The notes: a model not told the origin generated them from the letters alone. A DNA stretch of 64,000 bases from Pseudomonas viridiflava (GCF_900583165.1 NZ_UTKY01000016.1:248001-312000), one strand, 5' to 3'. Positions 11,790 through 23,511 are shown, counted from the first letter of the stretch. Numbers and translations: made by a program.

Positions 11790-12098
11790 TCATTTGAAGC
11801 GATGAACGTTCGACAGTTGCTTGTTGACGCTGAAGTTCTTGCGATACAGCAGCGCCATCTTGCCGATAACCTGAACCAGGTCCGCCTTGCCAACCTTGCA
11901 CAGTTCTGCAACGGCAGCCAGGCGCGCTTCGCGATCAAGAATATTGACCTTGATCTTGATCAGTTCGTGATCGTTCAAAGCGCGTTCGAATTCGGCTAAC
12001 ACACCCTCAGTCAAACCGTTGTCTGCCACAATCAGAACTGGTTTCAGATGGTGGCCAATGGATTTGTACTGTTTCTTCTGCTCTTGAGTGAGCGGCAT
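11790..12098 (-). CDS. yhbY: CRM-domain RNA-binding protein YhbY
   Basis: A 102-residue stand-alone CRM (chloroplast RNA splicing and ribosome maturation) domain associated in bacteria with pre-50S ribosomal particles. The signature includes LTQEQKKQYKSIGHHLKPV at the N-terminus, the Gly-rich loop region around NGLTEGV, and a C-terminal GKMALLYR segment. AGGGG precedes the ATG. It diverges from rlmE, so two ribosome-assembly genes share the 106-bp gap. Confidence 0.95.
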   Translation of the reverse strand: MPLTQEQKKQYKSIGHHLKPVLIVADNGLTEGVLAEFERALNDHELIKIKVNILDREARLAAVAELCKVGKADLVQVIGKMALLYRKNFSVNKQLSNVHRFK

Positions 12099-12204
12099 AA
12101 TCTGACCCCTGCGTCTGATCTTGTAAAAAGCGGCGGCCAGTTTACCCGAGCGAGTCCGGGACCGCCCAGTTAATCACGACCCGTTTTATTTTTCGAGGTG
12201 GCCC

Positions 12205-12855
12205 GTGGCCCGTTCCAAAACCAGCCTTAAGTGGCTACAAGAACATTTCAACGATCCTTACGTCAAAAAGGCGCAGAAGGACGGCTACCGTTCCCGGGCC
12301 AGCTACAAGCTGTTGGAGATCCAGGACAAGGACAAACTGATTCGTCCAGGCATGAGCGTGATCGATCTTGGCGCGGCCCCGGGTGGTTGGTCCCAAGTGA
12401 CCAGTCGTCTGATTGGTGGGCAGGGTCGTCTGATTGCTTCCGACATCCTTGAGATGGACAGCATTCCGGATGTGACCTTTGTTCATGGTGACTTTACTCA
12501 GGACACCGTGCTGGCCGAGATCTTGGAAGCTGTGGGAAATTCGCAGGTAGACCTTGTGATTTCCGACATGGCCCCCAATATGAGTGGATTACCGGCTGTT
12601 GATATGCCGAGAGCCATGTTCCTTTGCGAATTGGCATTGGACTTGGCAGGCCGCGTTTTGCGTCCTGGTGGTGATTTCCTGGTGAAGGTGTTCCAGGGTG
12701 AAGGTTTCGACGAGTACCACAAGAACATCCGCAAGTTGTTCGACAAGGTGCAGACCCGTAAACCGGACTCCTCCCGGGACAGGTCCAGGGAGCAGTACCT
12801 GCTATGCCGCGGCTTCCGTGGTGTAGAAGGCGCGGAGAGTGAAGAGCGTTTTTGA
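12205..12855 (+). CDS. rlmE: 23S rRNA 2'-O-ribose U2552 methyltransferase RlmE (FtsJ)
   Basis: Methylates U2552 in the A-loop of 23S rRNA during 50S maturation. It has 216 residues, slightly longer than the usual 207-209 because of a C-terminal tail ([12 protein letters not shown]). The SAM-binding motif I is [11 protein letters not shown], the acidic motif is SDMAPN, and the later [10 protein letters not shown] contains the catalytic Lys of the K-D-K-E tetrad. The start is GTG at 12205 with a GAGGTGG-type ribosome site. It is followed by ftsH, the usual partner. Confidence 0.97.
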   Translation: MARSKTSLKWLQEHFNDPYVKKAQKDGYRSRASYKLLEIQDKDKLIRPGMSVIDLGAAPGGWSQVTSRLIGGQGRLIASDILEMDSIPDVTFVHGDFTQDTVLAEILEAVGNSQVDLVISDMAPNMSGLPAVDMPRAMFLCELALDLAGRVLRPGGDFLVKVFQGEGFDEYHKNIRKLFDKVQTRKPDSSRDRSREQYLLCRGFRGVEGAESEERF

Positions 12856-13046
12856 GAAATTCGAGGGAGGCGATAGGTTTTTTTATGTCGCTTTCGTCAC
12901 GAAGCTTTACGAATATTGTGTAGTCAAAGTTTCACAAAGGGTTACAGACGGCGCCTGCCAGAGTTGTAGGTAATGTAGTAAGTTAGGCCGGTGAATATCA
13001 TGCGAAGCGCGCGCCAGTAGCGGAGCTTGCTTCAGAGGGTAGTTAA

Positions 13047-14966
13047 TTGAACGATATGGCAAAGAATCTGATCCTGTGGTTGATCATCGCGGCTGTCCTG
13101 GTGACGGTGATGAACAACTTCTCCAGCCCTAACGAGCCGCAGACCCTCAACTATTCCGACTTCATCCAGCAAGTTAAGGATGGCAAGGTCGAGCGCGTCA
13201 CGGTTGATGGCGCTGTAATCACCGGCAAACGCAATGATGGCGATGGTTTCAAGACTATTCGTCCTAATATTCCAGACAACGGCCTGATCGGTGATCTGGT
13301 AGACAATCATGTGGTTGTCGAGGGCAAGCAGCCTGAGCAGCAGAGCATCTGGACCCAGCTCCTGGTGGCCAGCTTCCCGATCCTTGTGATCATTGCTGTG
13401 TTCATGTTCTTCATGCGCCAGATGCAAGGCGGCGCGGGAGGCAAGGGCGGGCCGATGAGTTTCGGCAAGAGCAAGGCGCGCCTGTTGTCCGAGGACCAGG
13501 TGAAGACTACCTTGGCCGACGTCGCAGGTTGCGATGAAGCGAAGGAAGAAGTCGGCGAACTGGTTGAGTTTCTGCGCGATCCGGGCAAGTTCCAACGCTT
13601 GGGTGGCCGCATCCCGCGCGGCGTGCTGATGGTTGGCCCACCAGGTACCGGTAAAACCTTGCTGGCCAAGGCAATTGCTGGCGAAGCCAAGGTGCCGTTC
13701 TTCACTATTTCCGGTTCTGACTTCGTCGAGATGTTCGTCGGTGTCGGTGCCAGTCGTGTTCGCGATATGTTCGAGCAAGCCAAGAAGCACGCGCCTTGCA
13801 TCATCTTTATTGATGAAATCGATGCCGTTGGTCGCCATCGTGGCGCTGGCATGGGGGGCGGTCACGACGAGCGCGAGCAGACGCTTAACCAGTTACTGGT
13901 TGAGATGGACGGCTTCGAAATGAATGACGGCATCATCGTCATCGCCGCGACCAACCGTCCTGACGTGTTGGACCCTGCGTTGCTGCGTCCAGGCCGTTTC
14001 GACCGTCAAGTCGTGGTCGGTCTGCCGGATATTCGTGGTCGCGAACAGATTCTGAAAGTGCACATGCGCAAAGTACCGATGGGCGACGACGTGGCTCCGG
14101 CGGTGATTGCCCGTGGCACACCTGGTTTCTCCGGTGCCGACCTGGCTAACCTGGTGAACGAAGCTTCGTTGTTCGCCGCCCGTACCGGCAAGCGCATCGT
14201 TGAGATGAAAGAATTCGAGCTGGCGAAAGACAAGATCATGATGGGCGCTGAGCGCAAGTCCATGGTCATGTCCGAGAAAGAGAAGCAGAACACCGCTTAT
14301 CACGAAGCCGGTCACGCCATTGTCGGCCGTGTTGTGCCTGAGCACGATCCTGTATACAAAGTCTCGATCATTCCTCGTGGTCGTGCGCTGGGTGTCACCA
14401 TGTTCCTGCCGGAAGAGGATCGCTACAGCCTCTCCAAGCGCGCGTTGATCAGTCAGATTTGCTCGCTGTACGGCGGCCGGATTGCTGAAGAAATGACCTT
14501 GGGGTTCGATGGTGTGACCACCGGTGCTTCCAACGACATCATGCGTGCCAGCCAGATCGCACGTAACATGGTGACCAAATGGGGCTTGTCGGAAAAACTG
14601 GGTCCTCTGATGTATGCCGAGGACGATGGTGAAGTATTCCTGGGTCGTGGTGGTGGCGGTCAAAGCGCCAGTTTCTCCGGGGAAACAGCTAAGCTCATCG
14701 ACTCAGAAGTGCGCAGCATCATCGATCAATGCTATGGCACGGCGAAGCAGATCCTGACTGACAACCGCGACAAGCTGGACGCAATGGCTGACGCGCTGAT
14801 GAAGTACGAGACCATTGATGCCGATCAGATCGACGACATCATGGCCGGTCGCGCACCTCGTGAGCCTCGCGATTGGGAAGGTGGTTCGGGAACTTCGGGC
14901 ACTCCGCCTGTGGTTCAGAACGAACGCCCTGAAACCCCGATCGGCGGCCCGGCAGCTGACCACTAA
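13047..14966 (+). CDS. ftsH: ATP-dependent zinc metalloprotease FtsH
   Basis: Membrane-anchored AAA+ hexamer that degrades misfolded membrane proteins and regulators such as sigma32 and LpxC in relatives. It has 639 residues from TTG 13047; I prefer this to ATG 13056 because AGAGGG lies about 7 nt before it and 16 nt before the ATG. Two transmembrane helices (about 7-24 and 105-125) flank a periplasmic domain. Walker A GPPGTGKT is at 197-204, Walker [10 protein letters not shown] follows, and the zinc site HEAGH is at 419-423. The tail is Gly/Pro-rich. I see no sigma32 promoter in the 191 bp upstream. Confidence 0.98.
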   Translation: MNDMAKNLILWLIIAAVLVTVMNNFSSPNEPQTLNYSDFIQQVKDGKVERVTVDGAVITGKRNDGDGFKTIRPNIPDNGLIGDLVDNHVVVEGKQPEQQSIWTQLLVASFPILVIIAVFMFFMRQMQGGAGGKGGPMSFGKSKARLLSEDQVKTTLADVAGCDEAKEEVGELVEFLRDPGKFQRLGGRIPRGVLMVGPPGTGKTLLAKAIAGEAKVPFFTISGSDFVEMFVGVGASRVRDMFEQAKKHAPCIIFIDEIDAVGRHRGAGMGGGHDEREQTLNQLLVEMDGFEMNDGIIVIAATNRPDVLDPALLRPGRFDRQVVVGLPDIRGREQILKVHMRKVPMGDDVAPAVIARGTPGFSGADLANLVNEASLFAARTGKRIVEMKEFELAKDKIMMGAERKSMVMSEKEKQNTAYHEAGHAIVGRVVPEHDPVYKVSIIPRGRALGVTMFLPEEDRYSLSKRALISQICSLYGGRIAEEMTLGFDGVTTGASNDIMRASQIARNMVTKWGLSEKLGPLMYAEDDGEVFLGRGGGGQSASFSGETAKLIDSEVRSIIDQCYGTAKQILTDNRDKLDAMADALMKYETIDADQIDDIMAGRAPREPRDWEGGSGTSGTPPVVQNERPETPIGGPAADH

Positions 14967-14974
14967 GGTTTGAA

Positions 14975-15826
14975 ATGACTTCTGCGTTGTCCTCCACCCG
15001 GTTGCCTTGCGGCAATCGGGTTCTTGATTTGGCCCGTGTACATGTCATGGGCATTCTTAATGTAACCCCCGACTCCTTTTCCGATGGTGGCCGCTTTAGC
15101 CAGCTTGACGCCGCATTGCGTCATGCTGAGTCGATGGTGGTCGCGGGTGCGACGTTGATCGACGTCGGTGGCGAGTCAACCCGCCCGGGGGCTCGAGTTG
15201 TTTCCCCGTTGGAGGAGCTGGAGCGAGTCGCGCCGATTGTTGAGCGTATTGCGCGTGAGCTGGACGTGATCATCTCGGTAGATACCTCGACGCCTGCGGT
15301 GATACGCGAAACCGCACGCTTGGGCGCTGGGTTCATCAACGATGTGCGCTCCCTTCAGCGGGACGGTGCGCTGGACGCTGCCGCTGCTACCGGCCTGCCG
15401 GTGTGTCTGATGCATATGCTTGGTGAGCCCGGCAATATGCAGGACAGCCCGCACTACGATGACCTTGTGGGTGAGGTCAGCGGTTTTCTTTCCGAGCGCA
15501 TTAATCAATGCGTTGCGGCGGGGATTTCTGCTGAAAAGATCATCCTCGATCCCGGATTTGGCTTTGCCAAAAGCCTGCAACATAATTTAAGCCTGTTCAA
15601 ACACATGGAATCCCTGCATGCCCTTGGTCGGCCGTTGTTGGTCGGCGTTTCGCGCAAGAGCATGATTGGGCTGGCCTTGAGTCGCCCGGTGGGTGAACGG
15701 CTATATGGCGGTCTTGCACTGGCGGCGCTTGCTGTGACCAAGGGCGCGCGAATTTTGCGCGTGCACGATGTTGCCGAGACCGTGGATGTGGTGCGCATGA
15801 TTGCCGCCGTAGAATCAGCCGAATAA
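14975..15826 (+). CDS. folP: Dihydropteroate synthase
   Basis: Joins 4-aminobenzoate to dihydropterin pyrophosphate in folate synthesis; target of sulfonamides. It has 283 residues with TIM-barrel signatures: [15 protein letters not shown] near residue 25, [11 protein letters not shown] near 63, and the phosphate-binding [10 protein letters not shown] near the C-terminus. It starts 8 bp after ftsH and lies 16 bp before glmM, an ftsH-folP-glmM order common in gamma-proteobacteria. Confidence 0.98.
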   Translation: MTSALSSTRLPCGNRVLDLARVHVMGILNVTPDSFSDGGRFSQLDAALRHAESMVVAGATLIDVGGESTRPGARVVSPLEELERVAPIVERIARELDVIISVDTSTPAVIRETARLGAGFINDVRSLQRDGALDAAAATGLPVCLMHMLGEPGNMQDSPHYDDLVGEVSGFLSERINQCVAAGISAEKIILDPGFGFAKSLQHNLSLFKHMESLHALGRPLLVGVSRKSMIGLALSRPVGERLYGGLALAALAVTKGARILRVHDVAETVDVVRMIAAVESAE

Positions 15827-15842
15827 GAATGATGGAGCACTT

Positions 15843-17180
15843 ATGACTAAAAAATACTTTGGTACCGATGGTATCCGTGGTCGTGTCGGCGAGTTTCCGA
15901 TTACTCCTGATTTCATGCTCAAGCTGGGTTGGGCGGCAGGCATGGCGTTCCGTAGCATGGGCGCGTGCCGCATCCTTGTTGGCAAGGACACCCGGATTTC
16001 CGGGTATATGTTTGAGTCTGCGCTGGAGGCGGGTCTATCTGCTGCTGGTGCAGATGTCATGTTGCTGGGCCCGATGCCGACACCGGCGATCGCCTACCTG
16101 ACGCGTACCTTCCACGCTGAAGCCGGTATCGTGATCAGTGCGTCGCACAATCCCCATGATGACAACGGCATCAAGTTTTTCTCTGGTCAGGGCACCAAGC
16201 TGCCAGACGAGATTGAATTGATGATCGAAGAGTTGCTGGATGCGCCGATGACGGTGGTTGAGTCCAGCAAGTTGGGCAAGGTGTCGCGAATCAACGACGC
16301 GTCTGGCCGCTACATCGAATTTTGCAAAAGCAGTGTGCCGACCAGTACAAACTTTGCTGGGCTGAAGATTGTTGTCGACTGCGCTCATGGTGCGACCTAC
16401 AAAGTTGCGCCGAGCGTGTTCAAGGAGCTCGGCGCGGATGTCACAGTGCTATCGGCTCAGCCTAACGGCTTAAACATCAACGAAAATTGCGGCTCCACTC
16501 ATATGGAGCAGTTGCAGGCTGCCGTGCTGGCTGAACATGCCGACCTGGGTATTGCCTTTGATGGGGATGGCGACCGGGTCCTGATGGTGGATCACACCGG
16601 TGCAGTGGTAGATGGCGATGACTTGTTGTTCATCATCGCTCGTGACCTGCATGAGCGTGACAAGCTGCAAGGGGGAGTGGTCGGTACCTTAATGAGCAAT
16701 CTGGGGTTGGAGCTGGCCCTGGGTGACCTTGGTATTCCCTTTGTGCGTGCGAACGTCGGCGACCGTTACGTCATTGCCGAGCTGTTGGAGCGCAACTGGC
16801 AAGTCGGTGGCGAGAACTCCGGGCATGTCGTCTGCTTCCAGCACACGACTACCGGTGACGCAATTATCGCCGCATTGCAGGTATTGCTGTCACTGCGTCG
16901 TCGCGAAGAGAGTCTTGCCCAGGCGCGTCAGGCTTTGCGCAAGTGCCCTCAGGTGCTGCTGAACGTGCGTTTTGCTGGCGGTGATAACCCGATCGAGCAT
17001 CCAGCTGTCAAAGAGGCGTGTGAGCGCGTGACCCTTGCGATGGCTGGGCGTGGGCGGGTGTTGTTGCGCAAGTCCGGTACAGAGCCTTTGGTGCGTGTCA
17101 TGGTCGAAGGGGACGACGAAATACAGGTTCGTGGCCATGCCGAAGACCTGGCAAAACTGGTAACTGAAGTTTGCGCCTGA
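15843..17180 (+). CDS. glmM: Phosphoglucosamine mutase
   Basis: Converts glucosamine-6-phosphate to glucosamine-1-phosphate for UDP-GlcNAc, feeding peptidoglycan and LPS. It has 445 residues, the family length. The active-site phosphoserine is Ser101 in [11 protein letters not shown], the metal loop is DGDGDR, the sugar-binding loop GGENSGH, and the C-terminal phosphate-binding loop [12 protein letters not shown]. All are intact. Confidence 0.98.
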   Translation: MTKKYFGTDGIRGRVGEFPITPDFMLKLGWAAGMAFRSMGACRILVGKDTRISGYMFESALEAGLSAAGADVMLLGPMPTPAIAYLTRTFHAEAGIVISASHNPHDDNGIKFFSGQGTKLPDEIELMIEELLDAPMTVVESSKLGKVSRINDASGRYIEFCKSSVPTSTNFAGLKIVVDCAHGATYKVAPSVFKELGADVTVLSAQPNGLNINENCGSTHMEQLQAAVLAEHADLGIAFDGDGDRVLMVDHTGAVVDGDDLLFIIARDLHERDKLQGGVVGTLMSNLGLELALGDLGIPFVRANVGDRYVIAELLERNWQVGGENSGHVVCFQHTTTGDAIIAALQVLLSLRRREESLAQARQALRKCPQVLLNVRFAGGDNPIEHPAVKEACERVTLAMAGRGRVLLRKSGTEPLVRVMVEGDDEIQVRGHAEDLAKLVTEVCA

Positions 17181-17246
17181 ATTCGGCTTGCCAGTAATGA
17201 TGTGGTTGGGTAACATCTGCGCCCACTTTGACCGACGAGGTACAGC

Positions 17247-18002
17247 ATGCGTCGCACTATGGTAGCTGGTAACTGGAAGATGCACGGTACCCGCGCCAGT
17301 GTCGCTGAGCTGATCAATGGCCTTCGTCACTTGGCCTTGCCTAGCGGTGTTGATATCGCGGTTTTTCCGCCTTGCTTGCATATCACCCAAGTGGTTGATG
17401 GCTTGAAAGGCAAGTCGATTCAGGTCGGCGCGCAGAATTCTGCGGTGGAAGCCATGCAGGGTGCGTTGACCGGTGAGATTGCGCCGAGTCAGCTGGTCGA
17501 TGCGGGTTGTTCCTATGTGCTTGTCGGGCACTCCGAGCGCCGTCAAATGATGGGCGAGCGTGATGGGACACTCAATCGCAAGTTCGCAGCAGCACAGGCT
17601 TGTGGCTTGATTCCAGTGTTGTGCATAGGGGAGACCCTGGAACAGCGTGAATCGGGCAAGACTCTAGAGGTTGTCTCGCGTCAGCTGGGCAGCATCATCG
17701 AGGAGCTGGGTGTTGGTGCGTTTGCAAAGGCGGTAATTGCTTACGAGCCGGTCTGGGCCATTGGCACCGGGCTGACTGCTACACCGCAACAGGCGCAGGA
17801 TGTGCACGCAGCCATCCGCGCGCAGTTGGCAGCAGAGAATTCTGAAGTCGCACAAGGTGTGCGTCTTCTATACGGCGGCAGCGTGAAGGCGGCCAATGCG
17901 GTCGAACTGTTCGGCATGCCGGATATCGATGGGGGGCTCATTGGTGGAGCTTCCCTGAATGCAGATGAGTTCGGTGCGATTTGTCGCGCCGCGGGAAACT
18001 GA
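17247..18002 (+). CDS. tpiA: Triosephosphate isomerase
   Basis: Interconverts dihydroxyacetone phosphate and glyceraldehyde-3-phosphate. The 251-residue TIM barrel has substrate Lys in GNWKMHG (near residue 11), electrophile His95 in VGHSERR, and catalytic base Glu167 in [11 protein letters not shown], with the phosphate-binding LYGGSV near the end. It lies between glmM and secG; the short tpiA-secG gap (4 bp) suggests co-transcription. Confidence 0.98.
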   Translation: MRRTMVAGNWKMHGTRASVAELINGLRHLALPSGVDIAVFPPCLHITQVVDGLKGKSIQVGAQNSAVEAMQGALTGEIAPSQLVDAGCSYVLVGHSERRQMMGERDGTLNRKFAAAQACGLIPVLCIGETLEQRESGKTLEVVSRQLGSIIEELGVGAFAKAVIAYEPVWAIGTGLTATPQQAQDVHAAIRAQLAAENSEVAQGVRLLYGGSVKAANAVELFGMPDIDGGLIGGASLNADEFGAICRAAGN

Positions 18003-18006
18003 AAAA

Positions 18007-18390
18007 ATGCTGGAAACAGTCGTAGTCGTTTTTCATCTGTTGGCTGCCCTGGGCGTAGTTGCCCTGGTTTTGTTGCAACAGGGTAAAGGTGCGGATGCTG
18101 GTGCGTCTTTCGGTGCAGGTGCTTCAAATACTGTATTCGGAAGCCAAGGTTCCTCTACCTTTCTTAGTAAGTTTACTGCTATACTTGCCGCCGGTTTCTT
18201 CATAACCAGCTTGGGGTTAGGTTACTTTGCTAAAGAGAAAGCTCATGTGCTGACTCAAGTAGGTCTCCCAAACCCAGCAGTGTTGGAAGTACCAAAAGCA
18301 AAACCGGCTTCTGATGATGTCCCGGTGCTTCAAGAGCAAAAGTCGGCTACTCCAGCGACTGACGTACCTCCAGCTCAAGAGCAAAAGTAA
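18007..18390 (+). CDS. secG: Protein-export translocase subunit SecG
   Basis: Auxiliary subunit of the SecYEG channel in the inner membrane. It has 127 residues from ATG 18007; a longer in-frame reading begins within tpiA and is rejected. There are two hydrophobic helices (about 3-22 and 52-72) joined by a Gly-rich loop ([21 protein letters not shown] type), then a hydrophilic Ala/Lys/Glu tail with two similar blocks ending in QEQK (ending PVLQEQK and PPAQEQK). tRNA-Leu follows 22 bp downstream and may be cut from the same transcript, a common secG-leuU-type arrangement. Confidence 0.95.
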   Translation: MLETVVVVFHLLAALGVVALVLLQQGKGADAGASFGAGASNTVFGSQGSSTFLSKFTAILAAGFFITSLGLGYFAKEKAHVLTQVGLPNPAVLEVPKAKPASDDVPVLQEQKSATPATDVPPAQEQK

Positions 18391-18412
18391 GAAGGGTTGT
18401 AAACGCTGTATT

Positions 18413-18498
18413 GCCGAGGTGGTGGAATTGGTAGACACGCAACCTTGAGGTGGTTGTGCCCATAGGGTGTAGGGGTTCGAGTCCCCTTCTCGGTACCA
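18413..18498 (+). tRNA. tRNA-Leu (anticodon GAG)
   Basis: An 86-nt class II tRNA with encoded CCA. The acceptor stem GCCGAGG pairs with TCTCGGT (two G-U pairs), the anticodon arm is CAACC-TTGAGGT-GGTTG giving anticodon GAG, there is a long variable arm, and the T arm GGGG-TTCGAGT-CCCC is intact. It reads CUC/CUU codons. Confidence 0.96.
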
Positions 18499-18509
18499 AT
18501 TATCAGGAG

Positions 18510-18532
18510 AGCCCGCTGTTGCGGGCTTTCTT
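18510..18532 (+). terminator. terminator after tRNA-Leu
   Basis: AGCCCGC (18510-18516), loop TGTT, GCGGGCT (18521-18527), then TTCTTG. Confidence 0.8.
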
Positions 18533-18549
18533 GTAGGTGGAAGGTTACA

Positions 18550-18578
18550 TTGACCCTGTAAGGGATCGGTCGTATACT
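18550..18578 (+). promoter_or_regulatory. sigma70 promoter of the tRNA-fMet / rimP-nusA-infB operon
   Basis: TTGACC (18550-18555), 17-nt spacer, TATACT (18573-18578), with the mature tRNA starting 17 nt later. This is a near-consensus promoter in the expected place. Confidence 0.85.
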
Positions 18579-18594
18579 TCCGCCCCAGCTTTGT

Positions 18595-18671
<77 letters not shown>

Positions 18672-18681
18672 GTTTTAGCGG

Positions 18682-18703
18682 AGCCCCTTTTAAGGGGCTT
18701 TTT
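18682..18703 (+). terminator. hairpin with T-run after tRNA-fMet
   Basis: AGCCCCTT, loop TT, AAGGGGCT, then TTTTT. It looks like an intrinsic terminator, but the operon downstream has no other obvious promoter, so it may be partial or serve 3' processing of the tRNA. Confidence 0.7.
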
Positions 18704-18720
18704 GTTAGCTGGACACTTTC

Positions 18721-18770
18721 AACGCCGCTGTTCGACGGCGTTTCAAGGATGGGCGTTTCGCCCATTTTTT
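18721..18770 (+). terminator. two tandem hairpins in the rimP leader, the second terminator-like
   Basis: The first hairpin pairs AACGCCG with CGGCGTT (18721-18742). The second pairs ATGGGCG (18749-18755) with CGCCCAT (18759-18765) and runs into a T tract, ending about 40 nt before the rimP start. With the hairpin after the tRNA this makes several potential stop sites ahead of an operon that encodes NusA, a termination/antitermination factor. Confidence 0.65.
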
Positions 18771-18811
18771 TATTTTGCACAGCATGCACATACATGCACG
18801 AGGGGGTTCAG

Positions 18812-19270
18812 GTGTCGAGCAAGCTAGAAGAGTTGCAGGCCTTGCTGGCCCCGGTGGTCGTGGCCCTAGGCTATGAATGCTGGGGTATTGAGTTTTCGGC
18901 TCAAGGTCGCCACTCAATGTTGCGCGTTTATATCGATAAAGAGGGCGGTGTGCTGGTGGACGATTGTGCCATTGTGAGCCGTCAGATCAGCGGTGTCCTG
19001 GATGTTGAAGATCCGATCTCCGTTGAATACACCCTCGAAGTTTCCTCGCCAGGCATGGAACGCCCACTGTTCACTATTGAGCAGTTTGCAAAATTTGCCG
19101 GTGAACAAGTGAAGATCAAGCTGCGATCTCCCTTTGAAGGGCGACGCAACTTTCAGGGCCTTCTGCGCGGTGTAGAAGAACAGGATGTTGTGGTGCAGGT
19201 AGAAGACCATGAGTTCCTGTTGCCGATCGATATGATCGACAAGGCCAACATTATTCCCAGTTTTGACTGA
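18812..19270 (+). CDS. rimP: Ribosome maturation factor RimP
   Basis: Cytosolic factor for 30S subunit assembly. It has 152 residues from GTG 18812, chosen because it follows a GAGGGGG ribosome site and gives the conserved N-terminus [15 protein letters not shown]; the longer reading starts inside the leader hairpin. Motifs: [23 protein letters not shown] and the [12 protein letters not shown] signature around residue 90. It is first protein gene of the tRNA-fMet-rimP-nusA-infB operon. Confidence 0.97.
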   Translation: MSSKLEELQALLAPVVVALGYECWGIEFSAQGRHSMLRVYIDKEGGVLVDDCAIVSRQISGVLDVEDPISVEYTLEVSSPGMERPLFTIEQFAKFAGEQVKIKLRSPFEGRRNFQGLLRGVEEQDVVVQVEDHEFLLPIDMIDKANIIPSFD

Positions 19271-19317
19271 GACGCGGATCCCGCGGATCCAATGGCTTGC
19301 GAAAGGCGAGGCGTACG

Positions 19318-20799
19318 ATGAGCAAAGAAGTACTGCTGGTTGTTGAGTCGGTATCCAATGAAAAGGGCGTACCGGCAAACGTGATTTTTGAAGCGCTGGA
19401 GCTGGCCCTGGCCACTGCTACCAAAAAGCGTTTTGAAGACGAAGTTGATCTGCGTGTGGAAATTAACCGCCACACCGGTGCCTATGAGACTTTCCGTCGC
19501 TGGACGGTCGTCGAAGAAGCCGATCTTGATGATCCGGCCATCGAGACTTGGCCGAGCAAGGTTGCCGAAACGCATCCTGGCGCCCAGGTCGGTGATGTCG
19601 TCGAAGAAAAGATCGAGTCGATCGAATTCGGCCGCATTGCTGCACAGACTGCCAAGCAGGTCATCGTGCAGAAGGTCCGCGAAGCCGAGCGCGCTCAAGT
19701 CGTTGACGCCTATCGCGAGCGCTTGGGTGAAATCATCTCCGGCACCGTGAAAAAAGTAACTCGCGACAACGTGATCGTCGACTTGGGTAACAACGCTGAA
19801 GCGTTGCTGGCCCGCGAAGACATCATCTCGCGCGAAACCTTCCGTGTTGGCGTGCGTCTGCGCGCGCTGCTCAAGGAAATCCGCACCGAGAACCGCGGCC
19901 CTCAGTTGATTTTGTCGCGTACCGCGCCAGAAATGCTGATCGAGTTGTTCCGTATCGAAGTGCCGGAAATCGCCGAAGGCCTGATCGAAGTGATGGCTGC
20001 GTCCCGTGACCCGGGTTCGCGTGCCAAGATCGCGGTCCGCTCCAAAGACAAACGCATTGACCCGCAAGGCGCTTGCATTGGTATGCGCGGTTCGCGCGTC
20101 CAGGCAGTGTCGGGTGAGTTGGGCGGTGAGCGTGTGGACATCGTCTTGTGGGACGATAACCCGGCGCAGTTCGTGATCAACGCCATGTCGCCGGCTGAAG
20201 TGGCGGCAATTATCGTTGACGAAGATGCCCATGCAATGGACATCGCCGTTGGCGCAGACAATCTGGCTCAGGCCATTGGTCGTGGTGGTCAGAACGTGCG
20301 TCTGGCCAGCCAACTGACCGGTTGGACCCTGAACGTGATGACCGAATCGGACATCCAGGCTAAGCAGCAAGCTGAAACCGGTGACATTCTGCGCAACTTT
20401 ATCGACGAGCTGGAAGTCGACGAAGACCTGGCGCAGGTGCTGGTAGATGAAGGCTTCACCAGTCTGGAAGAGATTGCCTACGTACCGTTGGAAGAAATGC
20501 TCAACATCGACGGCTTTGACGAAGACACCGTCAACGAGCTTCGCGCTCGGGCCAAGGATCGTTTGTTGACTAAAGCCATCGCTACTGAGGAAAAGCTGGC
20601 AGACGCCCATCCGGCCGAAGACCTGCTCTCGCTTGAGGGTATGGACAAGGATTTGGCGATGGAACTGGCGGTGCGCGGCGTAATTACCCGCGAAGACCTG
20701 GCCGAGCAGTCTATTGACGATCTGCTCGACATCGACGGCATTGACGATGATCGTGCCGGCAAGTTGATCATGGCCGCCCGAGCCCATTGGTTCGAGTAA
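19318..20799 (+). CDS. nusA: Transcription termination/antitermination factor NusA
   Basis: RNA polymerase-bound factor that modulates pausing, termination and antitermination. It has 493 residues from ATG 19318 (in-frame codons upstream are not needed). Domains: N-terminal polymerase-binding domain (1-130), S1 (about 135-200, [18 protein letters not shown]), two KH domains (about 225-345, with [17 protein letters not shown] and [12 protein letters not shown]), then two acidic helix-hairpin repeats at the C-terminus as in other proteobacteria. Confidence 0.98.
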   Translation: MSKEVLLVVESVSNEKGVPANVIFEALELALATATKKRFEDEVDLRVEINRHTGAYETFRRWTVVEEADLDDPAIETWPSKVAETHPGAQVGDVVEEKIESIEFGRIAAQTAKQVIVQKVREAERAQVVDAYRERLGEIISGTVKKVTRDNVIVDLGNNAEALLAREDIISRETFRVGVRLRALLKEIRTENRGPQLILSRTAPEMLIELFRIEVPEIAEGLIEVMAASRDPGSRAKIAVRSKDKRIDPQGACIGMRGSRVQAVSGELGGERVDIVLWDDNPAQFVINAMSPAEVAAIIVDEDAHAMDIAVGADNLAQAIGRGGQNVRLASQLTGWTLNVMTESDIQAKQQAETGDILRNFIDELEVDEDLAQVLVDEGFTSLEEIAYVPLEEMLNIDGFDEDTVNELRARAKDRLLTKAIATEEKLADAHPAEDLLSLEGMDKDLAMELAVRGVITREDLAEQSIDDLLDIDGIDDDRAGKLIMAARAHWFE

Positions 20800-20826
20800 C
20801 TAGGCGCGGCCTGAGGAGAGAAGTGC

Positions 20827-23352
20827 ATGACGCAAGTCACGGTGAAACAACTGGCCGATGAGGTCAAAACACCGGTAGAGCGCCTGTTGCAGCAGATGCG
20901 TGAGGCAGGTCTGCCGCACACCGCCGCCGATGAAGGTGTGAGCGATAGTGAGAAGCAGTCTTTGCTGACTCACTTGAAGAGCAGCCACAAGGCGAAAGTG
21001 GAAGAACCGCGCAAGATTACATTGCAGCGCAAAACCACCAGCACCCTGCGTGTTGCTGGTAGCAAGAGCATCAGCGTTGAAGTACGCAAGAAGAAAGTCT
21101 TCGTACAGCGCAGCCCGGAAGAAATCGAAGCCGAGCGCAAACGCGAACTGGATGAACGTCGCGCAGTAGAAAATGCTGCTCGTCAGAAGGCTGAAGAAGA
21201 AGCCAAGCGTCGCTCCGAAGAAGAAGCGCGTCGCCAGCCTGCTGCTGCGCAACCTGCTGGAACTGAAGCGGTTGCCGCGCCTAGCGCGCCGGTTGAAGCT
21301 GTGCGTGAGGCCGCTCCGGCTGCCGCTGCACCAGCTCCTGCTGCTGACGCTCGCAAACGCGACGAACCTCGTCGTCCGGACAAACCACGTGCTGACGATA
21401 ACAATCGTCGCGGCGGTGGTGGCGATGGCGAGCGCAAAAACGCTCCGCATCGTGCTTCGGTCAAAGAGAAAGCGCCTGCTCCACGCGTTGCCCCACGTAC
21501 TACCGACGAAGAAAGCGATGGCTTCCGTCGCGGTGGTCGCGGCAAGGCCAAGCTGAAGAAGCGCAACGCCCACGGTTTCCAGAGCCCAACCGGCCCTGTA
21601 GTGCGTGATGTGCAGATCGGCGAGACCATCACTGTTGGCGATCTCGCCAATCAGATGTCGGTCAAGGCTGCTGAAATCATCAAATTCATGTTCAAACTGG
21701 GTACTCCAGCGACCATCAACCAGGTGCTTGATCAGGAAACTGCTCAGCTGGTAGCCGAAGAACTGGGCCACAAAGTGACCCTGGTCAGCGACACGGCCCT
21801 GGAAGATTCCCTGGCAGAATCCCTGAAGTTTGAAGGTGAGACGTTCTCCCGTGCGCCAGTTGTGACCGTAATGGGCCACGTTGACCACGGTAAAACTTCC
21901 CTGCTCGACTACATCCGTCGTGCCAAGGTTGCTGCTGGTGAAGCCGGCGGTATCACCCAGCACATCGGTGCGTACCACGTTGAAACCGAACGCGGCATGG
22001 TCACCTTCCTCGACACCCCGGGTCACGCCGCGTTTACCGCAATGCGTGCCCGTGGTGCCAAGGCGACTGACATCGTGATCCTGGTAGTTGCAGCGGACGA
22101 CGGCGTGATGCCGCAGACCATTGAAGCTGTCCAGCACGCCAAGGCCGCTGGTGTTCCACTGGTTGTTGCAGTGAACAAGATCGACAAGCCGGGCGCCGAT
22201 CTCGATCGCATCCGTAGCGAGCTGTCGGTTCACGGCGTGACGTCTGAAGAGTGGGGCGGTGATACGCCGTTCGTTTCGGTTTCGGCGAAAGTCGGTACTG
22301 GTGTGGACGAATTGCTCGAAGCGGTCCTGTTGCAAGCTGAAGTACTCGAGCTGAAAGCAACGCCATCGGCCCCAGGTCGTGGTGTTGTGGTTGAGTCGCG
22401 TCTCGACAAGGGCCGTGGCCCGGTTGCGACCGTTCTGGTTCAAGACGGTACCCTGCGCCAAGGCGACATGGTGCTGGTCGGTTCGAACTATGGCCGTGTA
22501 CGTGCCATGCTCGACGAGAACGGCAAGCCAATCAAGGAAGCGGGTCCTTCCATCCCTGTCGAGATCCTCGGCCTGGACGGTACCCCGGACGCTGGCGACG
22601 AGATGAGCGTGCTGTCGGACGAGAAGAAAGCCCGTGAAGTGGCGCTGTTTCGTCAAGGCAAGTTCCGCGAAGTCAAACTGGCTCGTGCTCACGCCGGCAA
22701 GCTGGAAAACATCTTCGAGAACATGGGCCAGGCAGAGAAGAAGACGCTTAACATCGTCCTCAAATCTGACGTACGTGGTTCTCTCGAAGCGTTGAACGGC
22801 GCCTTGAATGGCCTGGGTAACGACGAAGTGCAAGTGCGCGTTGTCGGTGGCGGTGTCGGTGGTATCACCGAGTCCGACGCCAACCTGGCACTGGCTTCCA
22901 ACGCTGTACTGTTCGGCTTCAACGTGCGTGCCGATGCTGGCGCTCGCAAGATCGTCGAGCAGGAAGGCCTGGACATGCGTTACTACAACGTCATCTACGA
23001 CATCATCGAAGACGTCAAGAAGGCCCTCACCGGCATGCTTGGCAGTGACGTCCGGGAGAACATCCTGGGTATCGCCGAAGTACGTGACGTGTTCCGCTCG
23101 CCGAAATTCGGCGCGATCGCCGGTTGCATGGTTGTCGAAGGCACCGTGTACCGTAACCGTCCAATCCGTGTACTGCGTGAAGACATCGTTATCTTCGAAG
23201 GCGAGCTGGAATCCCTGCGCCGCTTCAAGGATGACGCTGCTGAAGTACGTGCCGGCATGGAATGCGGTATCGGCGTCAAGAGCTACAACGACGTCAAGGC
23301 TGGCGACAAGATCGAAGTCTACGAGAAGGTTCAGGTTGCTCGCAGCCTCTAA
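20827..23352 (+). CDS. infB: Translation initiation factor IF-2
   Basis: GTPase that brings fMet-tRNA to the 30S subunit, apt next to the initiator tRNA. It has 841 residues. The IF2 N-terminal domain (1-50) is followed by a long charged, Ala/Arg/Glu-rich linker (about 90-260), then the GTPase domain near residue 345 with [16 protein letters not shown] and NKID motifs, and the beta-barrel and C-terminal fMet-binding domains. The strongly biased codon use creates an 862-codon open frame on the opposite strand, which I do not regard as a gene. Confidence 0.98.
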   Translation: MTQVTVKQLADEVKTPVERLLQQMREAGLPHTAADEGVSDSEKQSLLTHLKSSHKAKVEEPRKITLQRKTTSTLRVAGSKSISVEVRKKKVFVQRSPEEIEAERKRELDERRAVENAARQKAEEEAKRRSEEEARRQPAAAQPAGTEAVAAPSAPVEAVREAAPAAAAPAPAADARKRDEPRRPDKPRADDNNRRGGGGDGERKNAPHRASVKEKAPAPRVAPRTTDEESDGFRRGGRGKAKLKKRNAHGFQSPTGPVVRDVQIGETITVGDLANQMSVKAAEIIKFMFKLGTPATINQVLDQETAQLVAEELGHKVTLVSDTALEDSLAESLKFEGETFSRAPVVTVMGHVDHGKTSLLDYIRRAKVAAGEAGGITQHIGAYHVETERGMVTFLDTPGHAAFTAMRARGAKATDIVILVVAADDGVMPQTIEAVQHAKAAGVPLVVAVNKIDKPGADLDRIRSELSVHGVTSEEWGGDTPFVSVSAKVGTGVDELLEAVLLQAEVLELKATPSAPGRGVVVESRLDKGRGPVATVLVQDGTLRQGDMVLVGSNYGRVRAMLDENGKPIKEAGPSIPVEILGLDGTPDAGDEMSVLSDEKKAREVALFRQGKFREVKLARAHAGKLENIFENMGQAEKKTLNIVLKSDVRGSLEALNGALNGLGNDEVQVRVVGGGVGGITESDANLALASNAVLFGFNVRADAGARKIVEQEGLDMRYYNVIYDIIEDVKKALTGMLGSDVRENILGIAEVRDVFRSPKFGAIAGCMVVEGTVYRNRPIRVLREDIVIFEGELESLRRFKDDAAEVRAGMECGIGVKSYNDVKAGDKIEVYEKVQVARSL

Positions 23353-23423
23353 CTCGCGCACTTCCGGAGCCACGCGGCGTGTGGGCATGCAAATGCCCCG
23401 CGCAGCGTACGGACTCTAAACGC

Positions 23424-23457
23424 AACGCCCGGTCTGGCTTTTGTCAGGCCGGGCGTT
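23424..23457 (+). promoter_or_regulatory. stable hairpin between infB and rbfA
   Basis: A 13-bp stem (23424-23436 with 23445-23457, one G-U pair) around an 8-nt loop, followed by TTTGCC rather than a long T-run. It lies in the 159-bp infB-rbfA gap and may be a partial terminator or an mRNA-stability element. Confidence 0.6.
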
Positions 23458-23511
23458 TGCCGCTTTCAGACCCCACGGGTTTCACCGTGTGGCAGTAACA
23501 GGTAACAAGAC

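Noticed and set aside
19153..20787. 544-codon open frame antisense to nusA
   Set aside because: Shadow frame; nusA is complete and conserved on the plus strand.
20800..23388. 862-codon open frame antisense to infB
   Set aside because: It mirrors infB codon by codon, has low-complexity His/Val/Phe/Arg content, no ribosome site and no family resemblance. It is an effect of strong codon bias.
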